Shown: piece after piece, positions 39,686 to 49,296 of the stretch
Layout: each line of letters starts with the position of its first letter
Numbering within the stretch: the first letter of the stretch is position 1
From: Aeromicrobium sp. IC_218
GTDB taxonomy: Bacteria; Actinomycetota; Actinomycetes; Propionibacteriales; Nocardioidaceae
Reading direction: 5' to 3'
Assembly: GCF_004336805.1 (NCBI RefSeq)
Contig: NZ_SJXM01000001.1
Location: forward strand, 1 to 64,000
Length of the DNA stretch: 64,000 bases
Program-made: the position numbers and the translations under genes
Notes under the pieces: generated by a model
What the model was told of the DNA's origin: nothing
Seen by the model: only the letters and a program-made list of their open reading frames with translations
Databases searched by the model: none

Positions 39686-41161
39686 TCAGCCCTGCTTCGC
39701 CTGCTGCTTGATGCGGTTGGTGAGCTCGGTGACCTGGTTGTAGACGGCGTGCTTCTCGGCCATGAGCTTGCGGATCTTGCGCTCGGCGTGCATCACCGTG
39801 GTGTGGTCGCGTCCGCCGAACTCCTGGCCGATCTTGGGCAGCGACATGTCGGTGAGCTCGCGGCACAGGTACATGGCGATCTGGCGCGCCTGCACGAGGT
39901 TGCGGCTGCGGTTGGTGCCGCACAGCTCGTCGATGGAGAAGTTCGAGTAGGCGGCGGTCTGGGCCATGATCAGCCCGGCCGTGACGTCCGGCTCGCCACC
40001 CTCGGGGATGAGGTCCTTCAGCACGATCTGGGCCAGCTGCAGGTCGACCGTCTGGTTGTTGAGGTTGGCGAACGCCGTCGCGCGGATCAGCGCACCCTCG
40101 AGCTCACGGATGTTCGTCTGGACCTTGCTGGCGATGAACTCCAGCACGTCCGCCGGCGCCGTCAGCTTCTCGATGGCCGCCTTCTTGCGCAGGATCGCGA
40201 TGCGGGTCTCGAGGTCGGGCGGCTGGACGTCGGTCGTCAGGCCCCACTGGAACCGCGTGCGCAGGCGCTCCTCGAGGTGGTCCAGGTACCGCGGGTGGCG
40301 GTCGGAGGTCATGACGATCTGCTTGTTCTCGTTGTGGAGCACGTTGAAGGTGTGGAAGAACTCCTCCTGCGTCTCCTTCTTGTTCTCCAGGAACTGCATG
40401 TCGTCGACGAGCAGGACGTCGGTCTCGCGGTACTTGCGCTTGAACGCGGCCTGGCGGTTGTCGCCGATGGAGTTGATGAAGTCGTTCGTGAACTCCTCGC
40501 AGTTCACGTAGCGCACGCGCGTGCCCGGGTAGAGGTGGAGCACGTAGTGGCCGATGGCGTGCAGCAGGTGGGTCTTGCCCAGTCCGGAGTCGCCGTAGAT
40601 CATCAGCGGGTTGTACGCCTTGCCCGGCGCCTCGGCGACCGCGACGGCAGCGGCGTGCGCGAAGCGGTTGGACGAGCCGATGACGAAGCGGTCGAAGATG
40701 TAGCGCTGGTTGAGCCGGGCCTCGGCGGCCGAGCCGCTGCGGGGCGGGGCCGCGGTCTGGCGACCGGCCCAGCTGGGGACGAACTCCTCGTCCTCGTCGT
40801 CCTCGTCGTCGTCCTCCACCTCGGCCACGGACGGCTCCGGCGTCTTGACGTCAAATCTATTTGTCGACAAGTCGTTATGACTACTGCCAGGCTGCTCGGC
40901 GATCGACGGGTCCACCGTGACCCCCAGGCGGATCGGCTGCCCGTAGGCGGCGCTCAGCGACTCCTCCAGCGCGGCCCGCACGCGGGTCTCGAGCTGGGTG
41001 CGGGTGAGGTCGTCGGGCACGGCCACGATGAGCGTGTTGCCGTGGAGGGTGACCGGCCGGGCGGAGTAGACCCACACCTTCATCCCCGGGGACAGCGTCT
41101 CGACGGTGCGCGACCACGCCTCGACGGCGTCGTTCTCGTCGGTGGTCCCCGGATCGCTCAT
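39686..41161 (-). CDS. dnaA: Chromosomal replication initiator DnaA
   Basis: The 491-residue AAA+ initiator. Domain I (1-80) includes LSPGMKVWVYSARPVTL. Domain II (about 85-145) is an acidic linker with a run of Asp/Glu at 116-126. Domain III has Walker A GDSGLGKTH (190-198) and VLLVDDMQFLENK. Domain IV has the DnaA-box-reading motif GGRDHTTVMHAE. I start at ATG 41161, after AAGGGGAG; the frame is open upstream but crosses the DnaA-box region. Upstream boxes at 41188 and 41233 suggest autoregulation. Confidence 0.97.
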   Translation of the reverse strand: MSDPGTTDENDAVEAWSRTVETLSPGMKVWVYSARPVTLHGNTLIVAVPDDLTRTQLETRVRAALEESLSAAYGQPIRLGVTVDPSIAEQPGSSHNDLSTNRFDVKTPEPSVAEVEDDDEDDEDEEFVPSWAGRQTAAPPRSGSAAEARLNQRYIFDRFVIGSSNRFAHAAAVAVAEAPGKAYNPLMIYGDSGLGKTHLLHAIGHYVLHLYPGTRVRYVNCEEFTNDFINSIGDNRQAAFKRKYRETDVLLVDDMQFLENKKETQEEFFHTFNVLHNENKQIVMTSDRHPRYLDHLEERLRTRFQWGLTTDVQPPDLETRIAILRKKAAIEKLTAPADVLEFIASKVQTNIRELEGALIRATAFANLNNQTVDLQLAQIVLKDLIPEGGEPDVTAGLIMAQTAAYSNFSIDELCGTNRSRNLVQARQIAMYLCRELTDMSLPKIGQEFGGRDHTTVMHAERKIRKLMAEKHAVYNQVTELTNRIKQQAKQG

Positions 41162-41505
41162 GTCTCCCCTTGTTCGCATCCACATGATTTTCCACAAGGT
41201 GTGCATGTCCGGGGCCTCCGGGCCCTCGATGCTGTGGAAAAGCCCCCGCGACCCGGCGACGCTAGCAGCGTCGAGCGCTCGGTCACAAGTGGTTCGCTGG
41301 TTGAGGGGTCCACGGTACGGCGTGTCGTCTGGACGCTCGACGTCGGATCGTCTATTGCGCGCGAGTTTGACCGGACGGGAGGGCACCCGTACCGTTGGAT
41401 AGTCGTTGTCACGACCACTGCCGCCTGCCCGCAGGACGTCTTGTCCGCGGGCGAGCGGTGGCGATCGAGCACCACGCCGCCCGTCGACGAAGAACAGGAT
41501 CTCCC
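41162..41505. promoter_or_regulatory. Divergent dnaA-rpmH control region with DnaA boxes
   Basis: 344 bases between the divergent dnaA and rpmH genes, with no protein I can support. Two identical boxes in opposite orientation, TTTTCCACA at 41188-41196 and TGTGGAAAA at 41233-41241, match eight of nine positions of TTATCCACA; GCATCCACA at 41176-41184 is weaker. These probably mediate DnaA autoregulation or form a second origin lobe. An rpmH promoter lies at 41367-41395. Confidence 0.65.
41367..41395 (+). promoter_or_regulatory. Probable rpmH promoter
   Basis: TTGACC, 17 bases, TACCGT: near-consensus vegetative -35 and -10 elements at ideal spacing, about 110 bases upstream of rpmH. It would drive rpmH-rnpA-yidD-yidC. 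Confidence 0.6.
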
Positions 41506-41643
41506 GTGAGCAAGCGCACCTACCAGCCGAACAACCGCCGTCGCGCCAAGAAGCACGGCTTCCGCCTCCGCATGCGCACGCGTGCCGGTCGCGCCATCCT
41601 CGCCTCGCGCCGCCGCAAGGGCCGCGCCGAGCTGTCTGCCTGA
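41506..41643 (+). CDS. rpmH: 50S ribosomal protein L34
   Basis: A 45-residue, very basic ribosomal protein: [20 protein letters not shown], then [20 protein letters not shown]. The GTG at 41506 is right because the L34 sequence begins immediately; longer readings add unrelated residues. It heads the conserved rpmH-rnpA-yidD-yidC-jag-rsmG-parAB order next to dnaA. Confidence 0.98.
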   Translation: MSKRTYQPNNRRRAKKHGFRLRMRTRAGRAILASRRRKGRAELSA

Positions 41644-41646
41644 GCC

Positions 41647-41991
41647 TTGCTCCCGCGTGCGCACCGCATGCGGGCGAGTGCGAGCTTCCGGTCCGTCGTG
41701 CGCTCCGGCGTGCGTGCGGGCCGTTCGCATCTCGTGGTGCATGCGTCCACGGCCCCGGGCCCGGTCGAGGTCGGCTTCGTCGTGAGCCGCCGCGTGGGTC
41801 CGGCCGTGGTGCGCAACCGCGTCAAGCGCCGGCTGCGTGAGCTGGTGCGCGAGCGCCTCGACACGCTGCCCGCGGACGCGCACCTGGTGGTGCGCGCGCA
41901 TCCCTCGGCCGCCCAAGCCACCTCGGCCGAGCTCGGCGCGGACCTCGACTCCGCCCTCTCGACCGTCGCGCGACGTCTGGTGACGTCGTGA
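41647..41991 (+). CDS. rnpA: Ribonuclease P protein component
   Basis: The 114-residue protein subunit of RNase P, which matures tRNA 5' ends. It starts at a TTG directly after rpmH, giving [20 protein letters not shown], the usual RnpA beginning. The RNR motif region is [20 protein letters not shown]. Its stop overlaps yidD (GTGA). Confidence 0.96.
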   Translation: MLPRAHRMRASASFRSVVRSGVRAGRSHLVVHASTAPGPVEVGFVVSRRVGPAVVRNRVKRRLRELVRERLDTLPADAHLVVRAHPSAAQATSAELGADLDSALSTVARRLVTS

Positions 41992-42230
41992 AGCACGTCC
42001 TGGTCGCGCTGCTCAAGGGGTACCGGCTGGTGATCAGCCCGATGTACGGCGACGTCTGCCGCTACTACCCCACCTGCTCGGCCTACGCCCTCGAGGCGGT
42101 GCAGACCCACGGCTCCGTGCGCGGCAGCTGGTACGCGGTCCGCCGTCTCGCTCGTTGCCATCCCTGGAGCGCCGGCGGTCTCGACCCGGTGCCCGTCCGT
42201 CACGGAGGAACTGAATGCTCGACTTCCTAG
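41988..42230 (+). CDS. yidD: Membrane protein insertion efficiency factor YidD
   Basis: An 80-residue protein with the family core [20 protein letters not shown] followed by [20 protein letters not shown] and [14 protein letters not shown]; the three conserved cysteines are present. YidD assists YidC-dependent insertion. It overlaps rnpA by four bases and yidC by 16. Confidence 0.95.
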   Translation: MKHVLVALLKGYRLVISPMYGDVCRYYPTCSAYALEAVQTHGSVRGSWYAVRRLARCHPWSAGGLDPVPVRHGGTECSTS

Positions 42231-43195
42231 GGTCGATCGGCTCGGCCATCATGACGCCGCTGTACTACGCGGTGTCCGGCGTGCTGCTCGCCTGGCACTG
42301 GCTGTTCGCCCAGGTGCTGGACCCCGACTCCGGCTGGACCTGGGCGCTGTCGATCGTCGGCCTGACGGTCACGATCCGTGCGCTGCTCATCCCGCTGTTC
42401 GTCAAGCAGATCAAGAGCAGCCGGAACATGCAGCTGCTGCAGCCCAAGATCAAGGAGCTGCAGAAGAAGTACGGCCACGACCGCGAGCGCCTGGCCCAGG
42501 AGCAGATGAAGCTGTTCCAGGAGACCGGCACCAACCCGCTGGCCTCGTGCCTGCCGATCCTCGTGCAGATGCCGATCTTCTTCGCCCTGTTCCGCGTGCT
42601 CGACCAGGCGGCCAAGAACGGTGCCGAGGGTGCGCGCGGCTTCCTGTCCGGCGAGCAGGCCGAGAGCCTGTCCAACGCGATCCTGCTCGGCGGCAAGATC
42701 GCCGACACCTTCGTCAACACGAACCTGTGGGAGACCCGCATCCTCGCGGTGTTCCTCGTCGTGGCGATGTGCGCCACGCAGTTCACCACGCAGCGCCAGC
42801 TCATGGCCAAGAACATGCCGGCCGAGGCCCTCAACGGTCCCTACGCCCAGCAGCAGAAGCTGCTGCTCTACGTGCTGCCGTTCGTGTTCGCCATCTCCGG
42901 CGTCGCCTTCCCCATCGGCGTCCTCATCTACTGGACCACCACCAACCTGTGGACCATGGGTCAGCAGTTCTACGTGATCCGCCGCAACCCGGCGCCCGGC
43001 ACGCCGGCGTTCGCCGCGAAGCAGGAGCGCGACAAGGCCAAGGGCAAGGTCGTCAAGGGCGAGGTCGTCCCGGCCGAGGAGCCGGAGACCCCCGAGCAGC
43101 AGCTGCGCCAGCGTCAGCAGCCGAAGAAGCAGCCGCGCAGCCAGCGCAAGAAGGGCCAGAACCCGCCGAACGGCGGAGGGAAGGGGAATCGATGA
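42215..43195 (+). CDS. yidC: Membrane protein insertase YidC
   Basis: The 326-residue Oxa1/YidC-family insertase. Five membrane helices are expected. The conserved core includes [40 protein letters not shown] and [20 protein letters not shown], and the C-terminal helix [20 protein letters not shown] basic, Gln/Lys-rich tail follows, which in Gram-positives binds ribosomes. It overlaps jag by four bases. Confidence 0.97.
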   Translation: MLDFLGSIGSAIMTPLYYAVSGVLLAWHWLFAQVLDPDSGWTWALSIVGLTVTIRALLIPLFVKQIKSSRNMQLLQPKIKELQKKYGHDRERLAQEQMKLFQETGTNPLASCLPILVQMPIFFALFRVLDQAAKNGAEGARGFLSGEQAESLSNAILLGGKIADTFVNTNLWETRILAVFLVVAMCATQFTTQRQLMAKNMPAEALNGPYAQQQKLLLYVLPFVFAISGVAFPIGVLIYWTTTNLWTMGQQFYVIRRNPAPGTPAFAAKQERDKAKGKVVKGEVVPAEEPETPEQQLRQRQQPKKQPRSQRKKGQNPPNGGGKGNR

Positions 43196-43656
43196 GCCAG
43201 GACAAGCTGATCCGCGAGGGTGACGTCGCGGCCGACTTCCTCGAGGGCCTGCTGGACATCGCGGACCTCGACGGCGACATCGACATGGACGTCGACGGAG
43301 ACCGAGCCTCGGTGTCCGTGGTCGGTGGCGACCTCCGGTCGCTCGTCGGGCGTGACGGCGAGGTGCTCGACGCGCTGCAGGAGCTGTGCCGTCTCGCGGT
43401 CTACCGCGAGACCGGCGAGCGCAGCCGTCTGATGCTGGACGTCGACGGCCACCGTGCCGCCCGCCGGGCCGAGCTCGTGAAGCTGGCCGAGGAGGCTGTC
43501 GCGCAGGTCAAGGAGTCCGGCGAGCGCGTCGCCCTGGCCCCGATGTCGCCGTTCGAGCGCAAGGTCGTCCACGACGTCGTGGCCGAGGCCGGCCTCGGCA
43601 GCGAGTCCGAGGGCCTCGAGGCCTCGCGTCACGTGGTCGTGCTGCCCGCGTCGTGA
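43192..43656 (+). CDS. jag: Jag/KhpB-type KH-R3H RNA-binding protein
   Basis: A 154-residue protein with a KH-like domain (about 10-85, VGRDGEVLDALQELCRLAV) and an R3H domain (about 90-150, APMSPFERKVVHDVVAEAGL, then SEGLEASRHVVVLP). The N-terminal Jag domain of firmicutes is absent, as usual in actinobacteria. KhpB proteins bind RNA and influence cell division and wall growth. It sits between yidC and rsmG with overlaps at both ends. Confidence 0.94.
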   Translation: MSQDKLIREGDVAADFLEGLLDIADLDGDIDMDVDGDRASVSVVGGDLRSLVGRDGEVLDALQELCRLAVYRETGERSRLMLDVDGHRAARRAELVKLAEEAVAQVKESGERVALAPMSPFERKVVHDVVAEAGLGSESEGLEASRHVVVLPAS

Positions 43657-44273
43657 CGGTTTCACGTGAAACGACTCCCCCGCCCGCCGCGCACGAGCTG
43701 TTCGGCGACCGGCTGGCGCCCATGGGCGTCTACGCCGACCGGCTGGCGACCGACGGGGTCGAGCGCGGGCTGATCGGACCACGCGAGGTGCCGCGGCTGT
43801 GGGAGCGGCACCTGGTCAACTGCGCCGTCGTGCTGCCGCGCGTGGCCGAGGGCGTCACGGTCGCCGACGTCGGCACGGGCGCGGGGCTGCCCGGCCTGGT
43901 CTGGGCCATCGCCCGCCCCGACCTGCAGGTGACGCTCATCGAGACCCTGCAGCGACGCACGATCTTCCTCCAGGAGGTCGTCGACCAGCTGGAGCTCAGC
44001 AACGTCCGTGTGCTGCGTTCTCGCGCCGAGGACGTGCACGAGACGTACGACGTCGTCACGGCGCGGGCCGTGGCCCCGCTGGCCCGCCTCGGCCGGTGGT
44101 GCCTGCCGCTGGTGGCGCCCGGTGGGGTGCTGCTCGCACTCAAGGGACGCTCGGCCGCGGACGAGGTCGACCGCGACGGAGCCGTGCTCACGAAGCTCGG
44201 TGCCCGGTCTATCGTGGTGACGACGTACGGCCCGCAGGACGACCCGACGACCGTGGTGGAGGTGGCGCGATGA
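43653..44273 (+). CDS. rsmG: 16S rRNA (guanine-N7) methyltransferase RsmG
   Basis: Methylates G527 of 16S rRNA using S-adenosylmethionine. The 206-residue protein has VTVADVGTGAGLPGLVWAIA as its SAM motif, then LIETLQRRTIFLQEVVDQL and VTARAVAPLARLGRW. The GTG at 43653 overlaps the jag stop. The first codons (VTVSRET) carry a parS site, the common actinobacterial VSRET arrangement. Confidence 0.96.
   Translation: MTVSRETTPPPAAHELFGDRLAPMGVYADRLATDGVERGLIGPREVPRLWERHLVNCAVVLPRVAEGVTVADVGTGAGLPGLVWAIARPDLQVTLIETLQRRTIFLQEVVDQLELSNVRVLRSRAEDVHETYDVVTARAVAPLARLGRWCLPLVAPGGVLLALKGRSAADEVDRDGAVLTKLGARSIVVTTYGPQDDPTTVVEVAR
43659..43672. promoter_or_regulatory. parS site, perfect core
   Basis: GTTTCACGTGAAAC, identical to the 14-base core of the ParB-binding consensus TGTTTCACGTGAAACA (flanks here are G and G). 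It lies in the 5' end of rsmG, 0.7 kb before parA. Confidence 0.92.
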
Positions 44274-44371
44274 GCGAGCCGACCGGATGGCCCTGGACGA
44301 CGCCGCCGTCGCCCCAGCCCGTGGGCTGGCAGCCGACCGTTCCACGTGAAACGCAGGAGCCGCCTCGATGA
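44270..44371 (+). CDS. 33-residue micro-ORF between rsmG and parA
   Basis: A short frame, [20 protein letters not shown] and so on to QEPPR, rich in Trp and Pro. Its ATG overlaps the rsmG stop (ATGA) and its stop overlaps the parA ATG (ATGA), so it would couple translation of the two genes. A parS-like site lies in its last third and encodes PRET. It may be a coupling leader peptide rather than a functional protein. I do not recognise a family. Confidence 0.5.
   Translation: MSEPTGWPWTTPPSPQPVGWQPTVPRETQEPPR
44339..44352. promoter_or_regulatory. parS-like site just upstream of parA
   Basis: GTTCCACGTGAAAC, one change from the perfect parS core, 16 bases before the parA ATG. ParB bound here could repress or organise the parAB operon. 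Confidence 0.75.
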
Positions 44372-45324
44372 ACAACCCGCTCGGCGCACCGTCGGCCGGC
44401 GCCCTGGCCGGACCCGGCGCGGGTCTCGGACTGGACGACGCCACTCCCCTCGCACGCGAGGCCGCCGACCACGTGCAGCTCGCCGCCCGAGTCGAGCGCA
44501 CGCAGCGCTTCGACCGTCCGGCGGACACCCGCATCTTCGTGGTCGCGAACCAGAAGGGCGGGGTCGGCAAGACCACGACGACCGTGAACGTCGCCGCCGC
44601 CCTGGCCATGCGGGGTCTGCAGGTGCTGGTCGTCGACCTCGACCCGCAGGGCAACGCGTCCACCGCCCTCAACATCCCGCACGCGGAGGGCACGCCCGGC
44701 GTGTACGAGGCGATCGTCGAGGGCGACGACATCGTCGACCTGGTGCAGACGTGCCCGGAGCACCCGACGCTCGACGTGCTGCCGGCCTCGATCGACCTCG
44801 CCGGCGCCGAGATCGAGCTGGTCTCGCTCGTGGCTCGCGAGTCCCGCCTGGACAAGGCGCTCCAGAGCTACCTGGACGTGCGCGAGCGGGCCGGGCGCCG
44901 GGTCGACTACGTGCTGATCGACTGTCCGCCGTCGCTGGGCCTGCTGACGGTCAACGCGATGGTGGCGGGCCGCGAGGTGCTGATCCCGATCCAGTGCGAG
45001 TACTACGCGCTGGAGGGCCTGGGGCAGCTGCTGCGCAACATCGACCTCGTCCAGGCGCACCTCAACCCGCGCCTGCAGGTCACCACGATCCTGCTGACGA
45101 TGTTCGACGCCCGCACGAACCTCTCGGCCGGTGTGGCGCAGGAGGTGCGCGAGCACTTCCACGAGAAGGTGCTGCGCACGGCGATCCCCCGATCGGTGCG
45201 CATCTCCGAGGCGCCGAGCTACCAGCAGACCGTCCTCACCTACGACCCCACGTCCTCCGGGGCCCTGTCGTACCTGGAGGCGGCCCGCGAGATCACCGTC
45301 ATGGCGAAACGGCTGGAGGACTGA
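44368..45324 (+). CDS. parA: Chromosome-partitioning ATPase ParA
   Basis: A 318-residue deviant-Walker ATPase that forms a DNA-bound gradient pulling ParB-parS complexes apart. A 50-residue N-terminal extension precedes the motif [20 protein letters not shown], with the signature lysine, then [11 protein letters not shown] and [16 protein letters not shown]. The C-terminal region contains [19 protein letters not shown]. The ATG overlaps the micro-ORF stop, and the stop overlaps parB. Confidence 0.97.
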   Translation: MNNPLGAPSAGALAGPGAGLGLDDATPLAREAADHVQLAARVERTQRFDRPADTRIFVVANQKGGVGKTTTTVNVAAALAMRGLQVLVVDLDPQGNASTALNIPHAEGTPGVYEAIVEGDDIVDLVQTCPEHPTLDVLPASIDLAGAEIELVSLVARESRLDKALQSYLDVRERAGRRVDYVLIDCPPSLGLLTVNAMVAGREVLIPIQCEYYALEGLGQLLRNIDLVQAHLNPRLQVTTILLTMFDARTNLSAGVAQEVREHFHEKVLRTAIPRSVRISEAPSYQQTVLTYDPTSSGALSYLEAAREITVMAKRLED

Positions 45325-46208
45325 TGGCACGACGTGGACTGGGCCGTGGGCTCGAGGCACTGATCCCGGCGACGCCGGCAGAGGCGCAGGAGGCCGGGCT
45401 GCAGGAGATCGAGGGCGCCCGCTTCGCCGAGATCCCGCTGGGCCAGATCGTGCCCAACCCGCGCCAGCCGCGCCAGGTGTTCGACGAGGAGCACATGGCC
45501 GAGCTCGTGCACTCGATCCAGGAGATCGGGCTGCTCCAGCCGGTCGTGGTGCGCCAGACCGGCACCGACGCCTACGAGCTGATCATGGGCGAGCGCCGCT
45601 GGCGCGCCCACCAGCAGGCCGGCCTGGACACCATCGCGGCCGTCGTCCGGGAGACCCAGGACGAGGACCTTCTCCGGGACGCGCTCCTGGAGAACCTCCA
45701 CCGCAGCCAGCTCAACCCGCTGGAGGAGGCGGCTGCCTACGAGGCGCTGCTCGACGACTTCGGCTGCACCCAGGAGGAGCTTGCTCGGCGGATCGGCCGC
45801 TCGCGCCCGCAGATCAGCAACACGCTCCGTCTGCTGCGCCTCTCCCCGGCCGTGCAGCGCCGGGTCGCCGCCGGCGTGCTCAGCGCCGGCCACGCCCGCG
45901 CCCTGGTCTCGATCGAGGACGCCGAGGTGCAGGACCGGCTCGCCCAGCGCGTCGTCGCCGAGGGACTGTCGGTGCGGGCCCTGGAGGAGATCGTCACCCT
46001 GGGACCGGACGGACGCGCCGAGCGGCGCACCAGCCGTCCGCGCCCGACGGCTCCCAAGCTGGCCGACGTGTCGGCCCGGCTCTCGGACCGGTTCGAGACC
46101 CGGGTCAAGGTCGACCTCGGTCGCTCCAAGGGCAAGATCACGGTCGAGTTCGCCACGCTCGAGGACCTCGAGCGCATCGTCGCGCTGATGGATCCGAAGA
46201 CGTCCTAG
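45324..46208 (+). CDS. parB: Chromosome-partitioning CTPase ParB
   Basis: A 294-residue parS-binding clamp. The N-terminal basic [14 protein letters not shown] box binds ParA. The CTP-binding domain has [22 protein letters not shown] and [14 protein letters not shown]. The HTH that reads parS is around [20 protein letters not shown]. The C-terminal dimer domain ends [16 protein letters not shown]. The three parS-like sites upstream are its probable targets. Confidence 0.97.
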   Translation: MARRGLGRGLEALIPATPAEAQEAGLQEIEGARFAEIPLGQIVPNPRQPRQVFDEEHMAELVHSIQEIGLLQPVVVRQTGTDAYELIMGERRWRAHQQAGLDTIAAVVRETQDEDLLRDALLENLHRSQLNPLEEAAAYEALLDDFGCTQEELARRIGRSRPQISNTLRLLRLSPAVQRRVAAGVLSAGHARALVSIEDAEVQDRLAQRVVAEGLSVRALEEIVTLGPDGRAERRTSRPRPTAPKLADVSARLSDRFETRVKVDLGRSKGKITVEFATLEDLERIVALMDPKTS

Positions 46209-46209
46209 A

Positions 46210-46251
46210 AAAGCAACAAGCCGACAAGTTGCCTTGTCGACTTGTTGCTTT
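46210..46251. terminator. Bidirectional terminator between parB and trxA
   Basis: A long, unusually AT-rich hairpin. AAAGCAACAAG and CGACAAG on the left pair with CTTGTCG and CTTGTTGCTTT on the right, with one mismatch and a TTGC loop. On the minus strand TTTTC follows. It separates the converging parB and trxA genes. Confidence 0.8.
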
Positions 46252-46268
46252 GACGTTCTAGCGACCGC

Positions 46269-46595
46269 TCAGGCGGTGTACTCCTCCAGCTCGGACAGGA
46301 TCGCCGACTTGGGGCGGACTCCCACGATCGACTTCACGACCTCGCCCTTGTAGTACAGGTTGATCGTGGGGAGACCGGTCACGCGGTACTGGGCCGGGGT
46401 GACCGGGTTGGCGTCGGCGTCCATCTTCACGATGGTGAGCTTCTCGCCCTTCTCCGTAGCGATCTCCTCGAGGATCGGGGCGACCTGACGGCACGGGCCG
46501 CACCAGCTGGCCCAGAAGTCGACGAGGACGGGACCGTCGGCCTCGAGCACCTTGCTCTGGAAGTCGGCGTCGGTGACAGCTTCGATGTTGGCCAC
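46269..46595 (-). CDS. trxA: Thioredoxin
   Basis: A 108-residue thioredoxin with the redox motif in FWASWCGPCRQVAPIL, the cis-proline in VTGLPTINLYY and normal family length. I use the GTG at 46595, six bases after AAGGAG (VANIEAVTDADF); longer readings are not thioredoxin-like. It is reduced by TrxB, encoded 26 bases upstream in the same operon, the usual pairing next to parB in actinobacteria. Confidence 0.96.
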   Translation of the reverse strand: MANIEAVTDADFQSKVLEADGPVLVDFWASWCGPCRQVAPILEEIATEKGEKLTIVKMDADANPVTPAQYRVTGLPTINLYYKGEVVKSIVGVRPKSAILSELEEYTA

Positions 46596-46621
46596 GAGGG
46601 CTCCTTCGGGTGAGGGGTGGG

Positions 46622-47590
46622 TCAGAGGAGGGACTCGGCCGGCGCGGGGGCACCGGCGAGGGACAGGTCGGCCAGGTAGCGCTCGGCGTCCAGCGCGGCC
46701 GAGCACCCGGTGCCGGCGGCGGTGATCGCCTGGCGGTAGGTGTGGTCGACCAGGTCGCCGGCGGCGAACACGCCCGGCAGGTTGGTGGCGGTGGAGCCAG
46801 GCTGCACGAGCACGTAGCCCTCGTCGTCCAGCTCGACCTGGCCCTTCACCAGCTCCGAGCGCGGGTCGTGGCCGATCGCGATGAACAGCGCCGACGCCGG
46901 GACGCGACGGGTCTCGCCGGTGACCGTGTCACGCAGCGTGACGGCCTCGAGCAGTCCGTCGCCGTGGATCTCGGCGACCTCGGAGTTCCAGGCCATCTCC
47001 AGCTTGGGGTTGGAGAAGGCGCGCTCCTGCATGATCTTGGACGCGCGCAGCTCCTCGCGGCGGTGCACCAGGGTGACCTTGGAGCCGAAGCGGGTCAGGA
47101 AGGTGGCCTCCTCGACGGCGGAGTCGCCGCCGCCCACGACCAGGATCTCCTTGTCGCGGAAGAAGAAGCCGTCGCACGTGGCGCACCAGCTGACGCCGTG
47201 ACCGGACAGGCGGTCCTCACCCTCGATGCCGAGCCGGCGGTAGCCCGAGCCCATGGCCAGGACGACCGTGTGGGCCTGGAAGGTGCGGCCGTCGGCCAGC
47301 GAGACGGTCTTGATCGCGCCGGTGAGGTCGACGGCGGTGACGTCGTCGGCGATCAGCTCGGCGCCGAAGCGCTCGGCCTGCGCACGCATGTTGTCCATGA
47401 GCTCGGGGCCCATGATGCCGGTCGGGAAGCCCGGGAAGTTCTCGACGTCCGTGGTGTTCATGAGGGCGCCACCGGCGGTGACCGACCCCTCGAACACGAG
47501 CGGGTTCAGGTTGGCCCGGGCGGCGTACACCGCAGCGGTGTAACCCGAGGGGCCCGACCCGATGATGATCAGGTTGCGAACGTCGGACAT
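46622..47590 (-). CDS. trxB: Thioredoxin reductase
   Basis: A 322-residue FAD/NADPH flavoenzyme that reduces TrxA. The FAD motif is [20 protein letters not shown], the redox-active pair is in [13 protein letters not shown], the NADPH motif is [14 protein letters not shown], and the C-terminal FAD motif is [20 protein letters not shown]. The length and order match the low-molecular-weight type. Confidence 0.97.
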   Translation of the reverse strand: MSDVRNLIIIGSGPSGYTAAVYAARANLNPLVFEGSVTAGGALMNTTDVENFPGFPTGIMGPELMDNMRAQAERFGAELIADDVTAVDLTGAIKTVSLADGRTFQAHTVVLAMGSGYRRLGIEGEDRLSGHGVSWCATCDGFFFRDKEILVVGGGDSAVEEATFLTRFGSKVTLVHRREELRASKIMQERAFSNPKLEMAWNSEVAEIHGDGLLEAVTLRDTVTGETRRVPASALFIAIGHDPRSELVKGQVELDDEGYVLVQPGSTATNLPGVFAAGDLVDHTYRQAITAAGTGCSAALDAERYLADLSLAGAPAPAESLL

Positions 47591-47675
47591 GGACGACCTT
47601 TCGGTGGACGACCCACGACGGGGTGGTGTGCTGGCGTCAACGCAGTCTAGGCGCTGGGTATTCCGGTCCGTGACG

Positions 47676-49235
47676 TCACGGGCGTCCGCGGACGACGACC
47701 TCCTGGACCTGGCCCTGGAACACCCCGGGACGCACCTCGGGCACCCGCCGCAGCCAGACGACGACGTACCGGCTGAGCACCTGGTCCTCGAGGTCCATCT
47801 TGACCGCGCCGGTGACGTTGCGCCGGCTCGCGACCAGCCGCATGCCGACGGGGGACCGTGGGGCGCTCTTGCGCGTCGACGAGGTGTAGACCGACAGGCT
47901 GGTGGGCCCGGAGCCGACCCGGACCTCCACCGACGTCAGCTCGCGCTGGGCACCGAGGTCCAGCACGAGGCCCACGCCGTCCTTGAGCCCGGCGAAGTCG
48001 GCCGACCCGAAGTACTCCGAGGTGCGCCAGGCGGTCGCGTCCGAGCCGTCGGCGGCGAGGCGCGCGTCGGCGGAGTTCTCGCCGCCGTCGCGTCCCTCGG
48101 GGTCGATCGCGGTCACCTCGGTGACCGGCAGGCGGGTGATCTCCGAGGCCGAGGGCGGCTCGTAGCCGCCGTCGTCGCCCTCGACCTGGGCCGCGAACCA
48201 GCCGAGGGTGCCCGACAGCACGACGGCGACGACCAGGCCGAGCAGCACGAGGGCCCGGTCGCCGTGGGTCATGAGCCGGGCGCGGGCCCGCGCGCGCTGC
48301 CACGCGGTCGGCGGCTTGGGGGCGTACGCCTTGGGCCGCCGGCGCGGGGGCTCCAGGCCGGGAGGCGGGCCGGCCGGGACGACGACGGGGTCGATCCGCA
48401 GCAGGTCCGAGCCGTCCAGGTGCGACATGCTCGGCTGCTCGTCGGGCACGACGTCGTCGCCGACCTCGCGCAGCTCGTGGGCGATGTCGCGGGCGGTCAG
48501 AAGCGGACGGGCTCCGTGGCGCGGCGGGTCGCCGAGGATGCGGTCGCACACGTCGTCGACGTCGCGCGAGACACCGGCGACGACCTGGCGCGGGTGCAGC
48601 ACGTGGCCGTGGACGGTCGGCGCGGCGCGCAGCCCGTCGGTGGGTCCGCCGGGCCAGCGCGCGGCCAGGCAGGCGTACAGCAGCCGGCCGAGGTCGCGGA
48701 CGTCCTCGCGCTCGGGGTCGCGGCCGTCCTCGCGCACGTCCGGACCCGGAGCCAGGGCGTAGGCGACGCCGAGACCGACGATGCGGACGGCGCCGGACTG
48801 CTTCACCAGCACCTGGTGGGGCGTGAGCCGGCGGTGGTGCAGGCCCTGCTCGTGGGCGCTGGCCAGGGCGAGCGCGACCTCGGCGACGACGAGCGCGGCC
48901 CGTCGGTTCGGCAGGGTGCCGTGGCGCAGCAGCTGGTCCAGCGGGAACGCTCGTGCCCACTCGCGGACGACCACGGCGAACCCGGCGTCGTCGTCGAGGA
49001 CGTCCAGGACGCGCAGGAACCGTGGGTCGACCACGACGGTGGAGGCCCGCGCCGCGGCGACGAACGAGGTGGCGCGGGGGTCGTCGGCGGCGAGGGTCTC
49101 GATGCCGACGTTGCGCTCCAGGACGTGGTCGCGGGCCCGCCAGGTGGAGGCGCCGAGGCGTTCGGACACGCGTTCCATCAGCTCGTAGCGTCCCGCGACG
49201 AGGTCCCCTGAGGAGGGGAACCGCGCGTCCGCCAT
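47676..49235 (-). CDS. Membrane pseudokinase with extracellular beta-sandwich (MviN-associated)
   Basis: A 519-residue protein. Residues 15-260 have a protein-kinase fold but lack catalytic residues. The glycine loop is SERLGAST, the VAIK lysine is missing (VGIE), HRD is HRR (in [12 protein letters not shown]), and DFG is GLG. A membrane helix (328-348) leads to an extracellular discoidin-like domain (about 360-519). This equals the C-terminal part of mycobacterial MviN, which is phosphorylated by PknB and recruits FhaA to control murein synthesis; here it is a separate gene upstream of trxB and downstream of murJ. A regulatory role in MurJ function is inferred. Confidence 0.85.
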   Translation of the reverse strand: MADARFPSSGDLVAGRYELMERVSERLGASTWRARDHVLERNVGIETLAADDPRATSFVAAARASTVVVDPRFLRVLDVLDDDAGFAVVVREWARAFPLDQLLRHGTLPNRRAALVVAEVALALASAHEQGLHHRRLTPHQVLVKQSGAVRIVGLGVAYALAPGPDVREDGRDPEREDVRDLGRLLYACLAARWPGGPTDGLRAAPTVHGHVLHPRQVVAGVSRDVDDVCDRILGDPPRHGARPLLTARDIAHELREVGDDVVPDEQPSMSHLDGSDLLRIDPVVVPAGPPPGLEPPRRRPKAYAPKPPTAWQRARARARLMTHGDRALVLLGLVVAVVLSGTLGWFAAQVEGDDGGYEPPSASEITRLPVTEVTAIDPEGRDGGENSADARLAADGSDATAWRTSEYFGSADFAGLKDGVGLVLDLGAQRELTSVEVRVGSGPTSLSVYTSSTRKSAPRSPVGMRLVASRRNVTGAVKMDLEDQVLSRYVVVWLRRVPEVRPGVFQGQVQEVVVRGRP

Positions 49236-49296
49236 GTCGAGCCCTTTCGCCGCTTGGGCCCAGCCTAGGCAATGGGGCCAGCGGCGCGCGGGCGGA

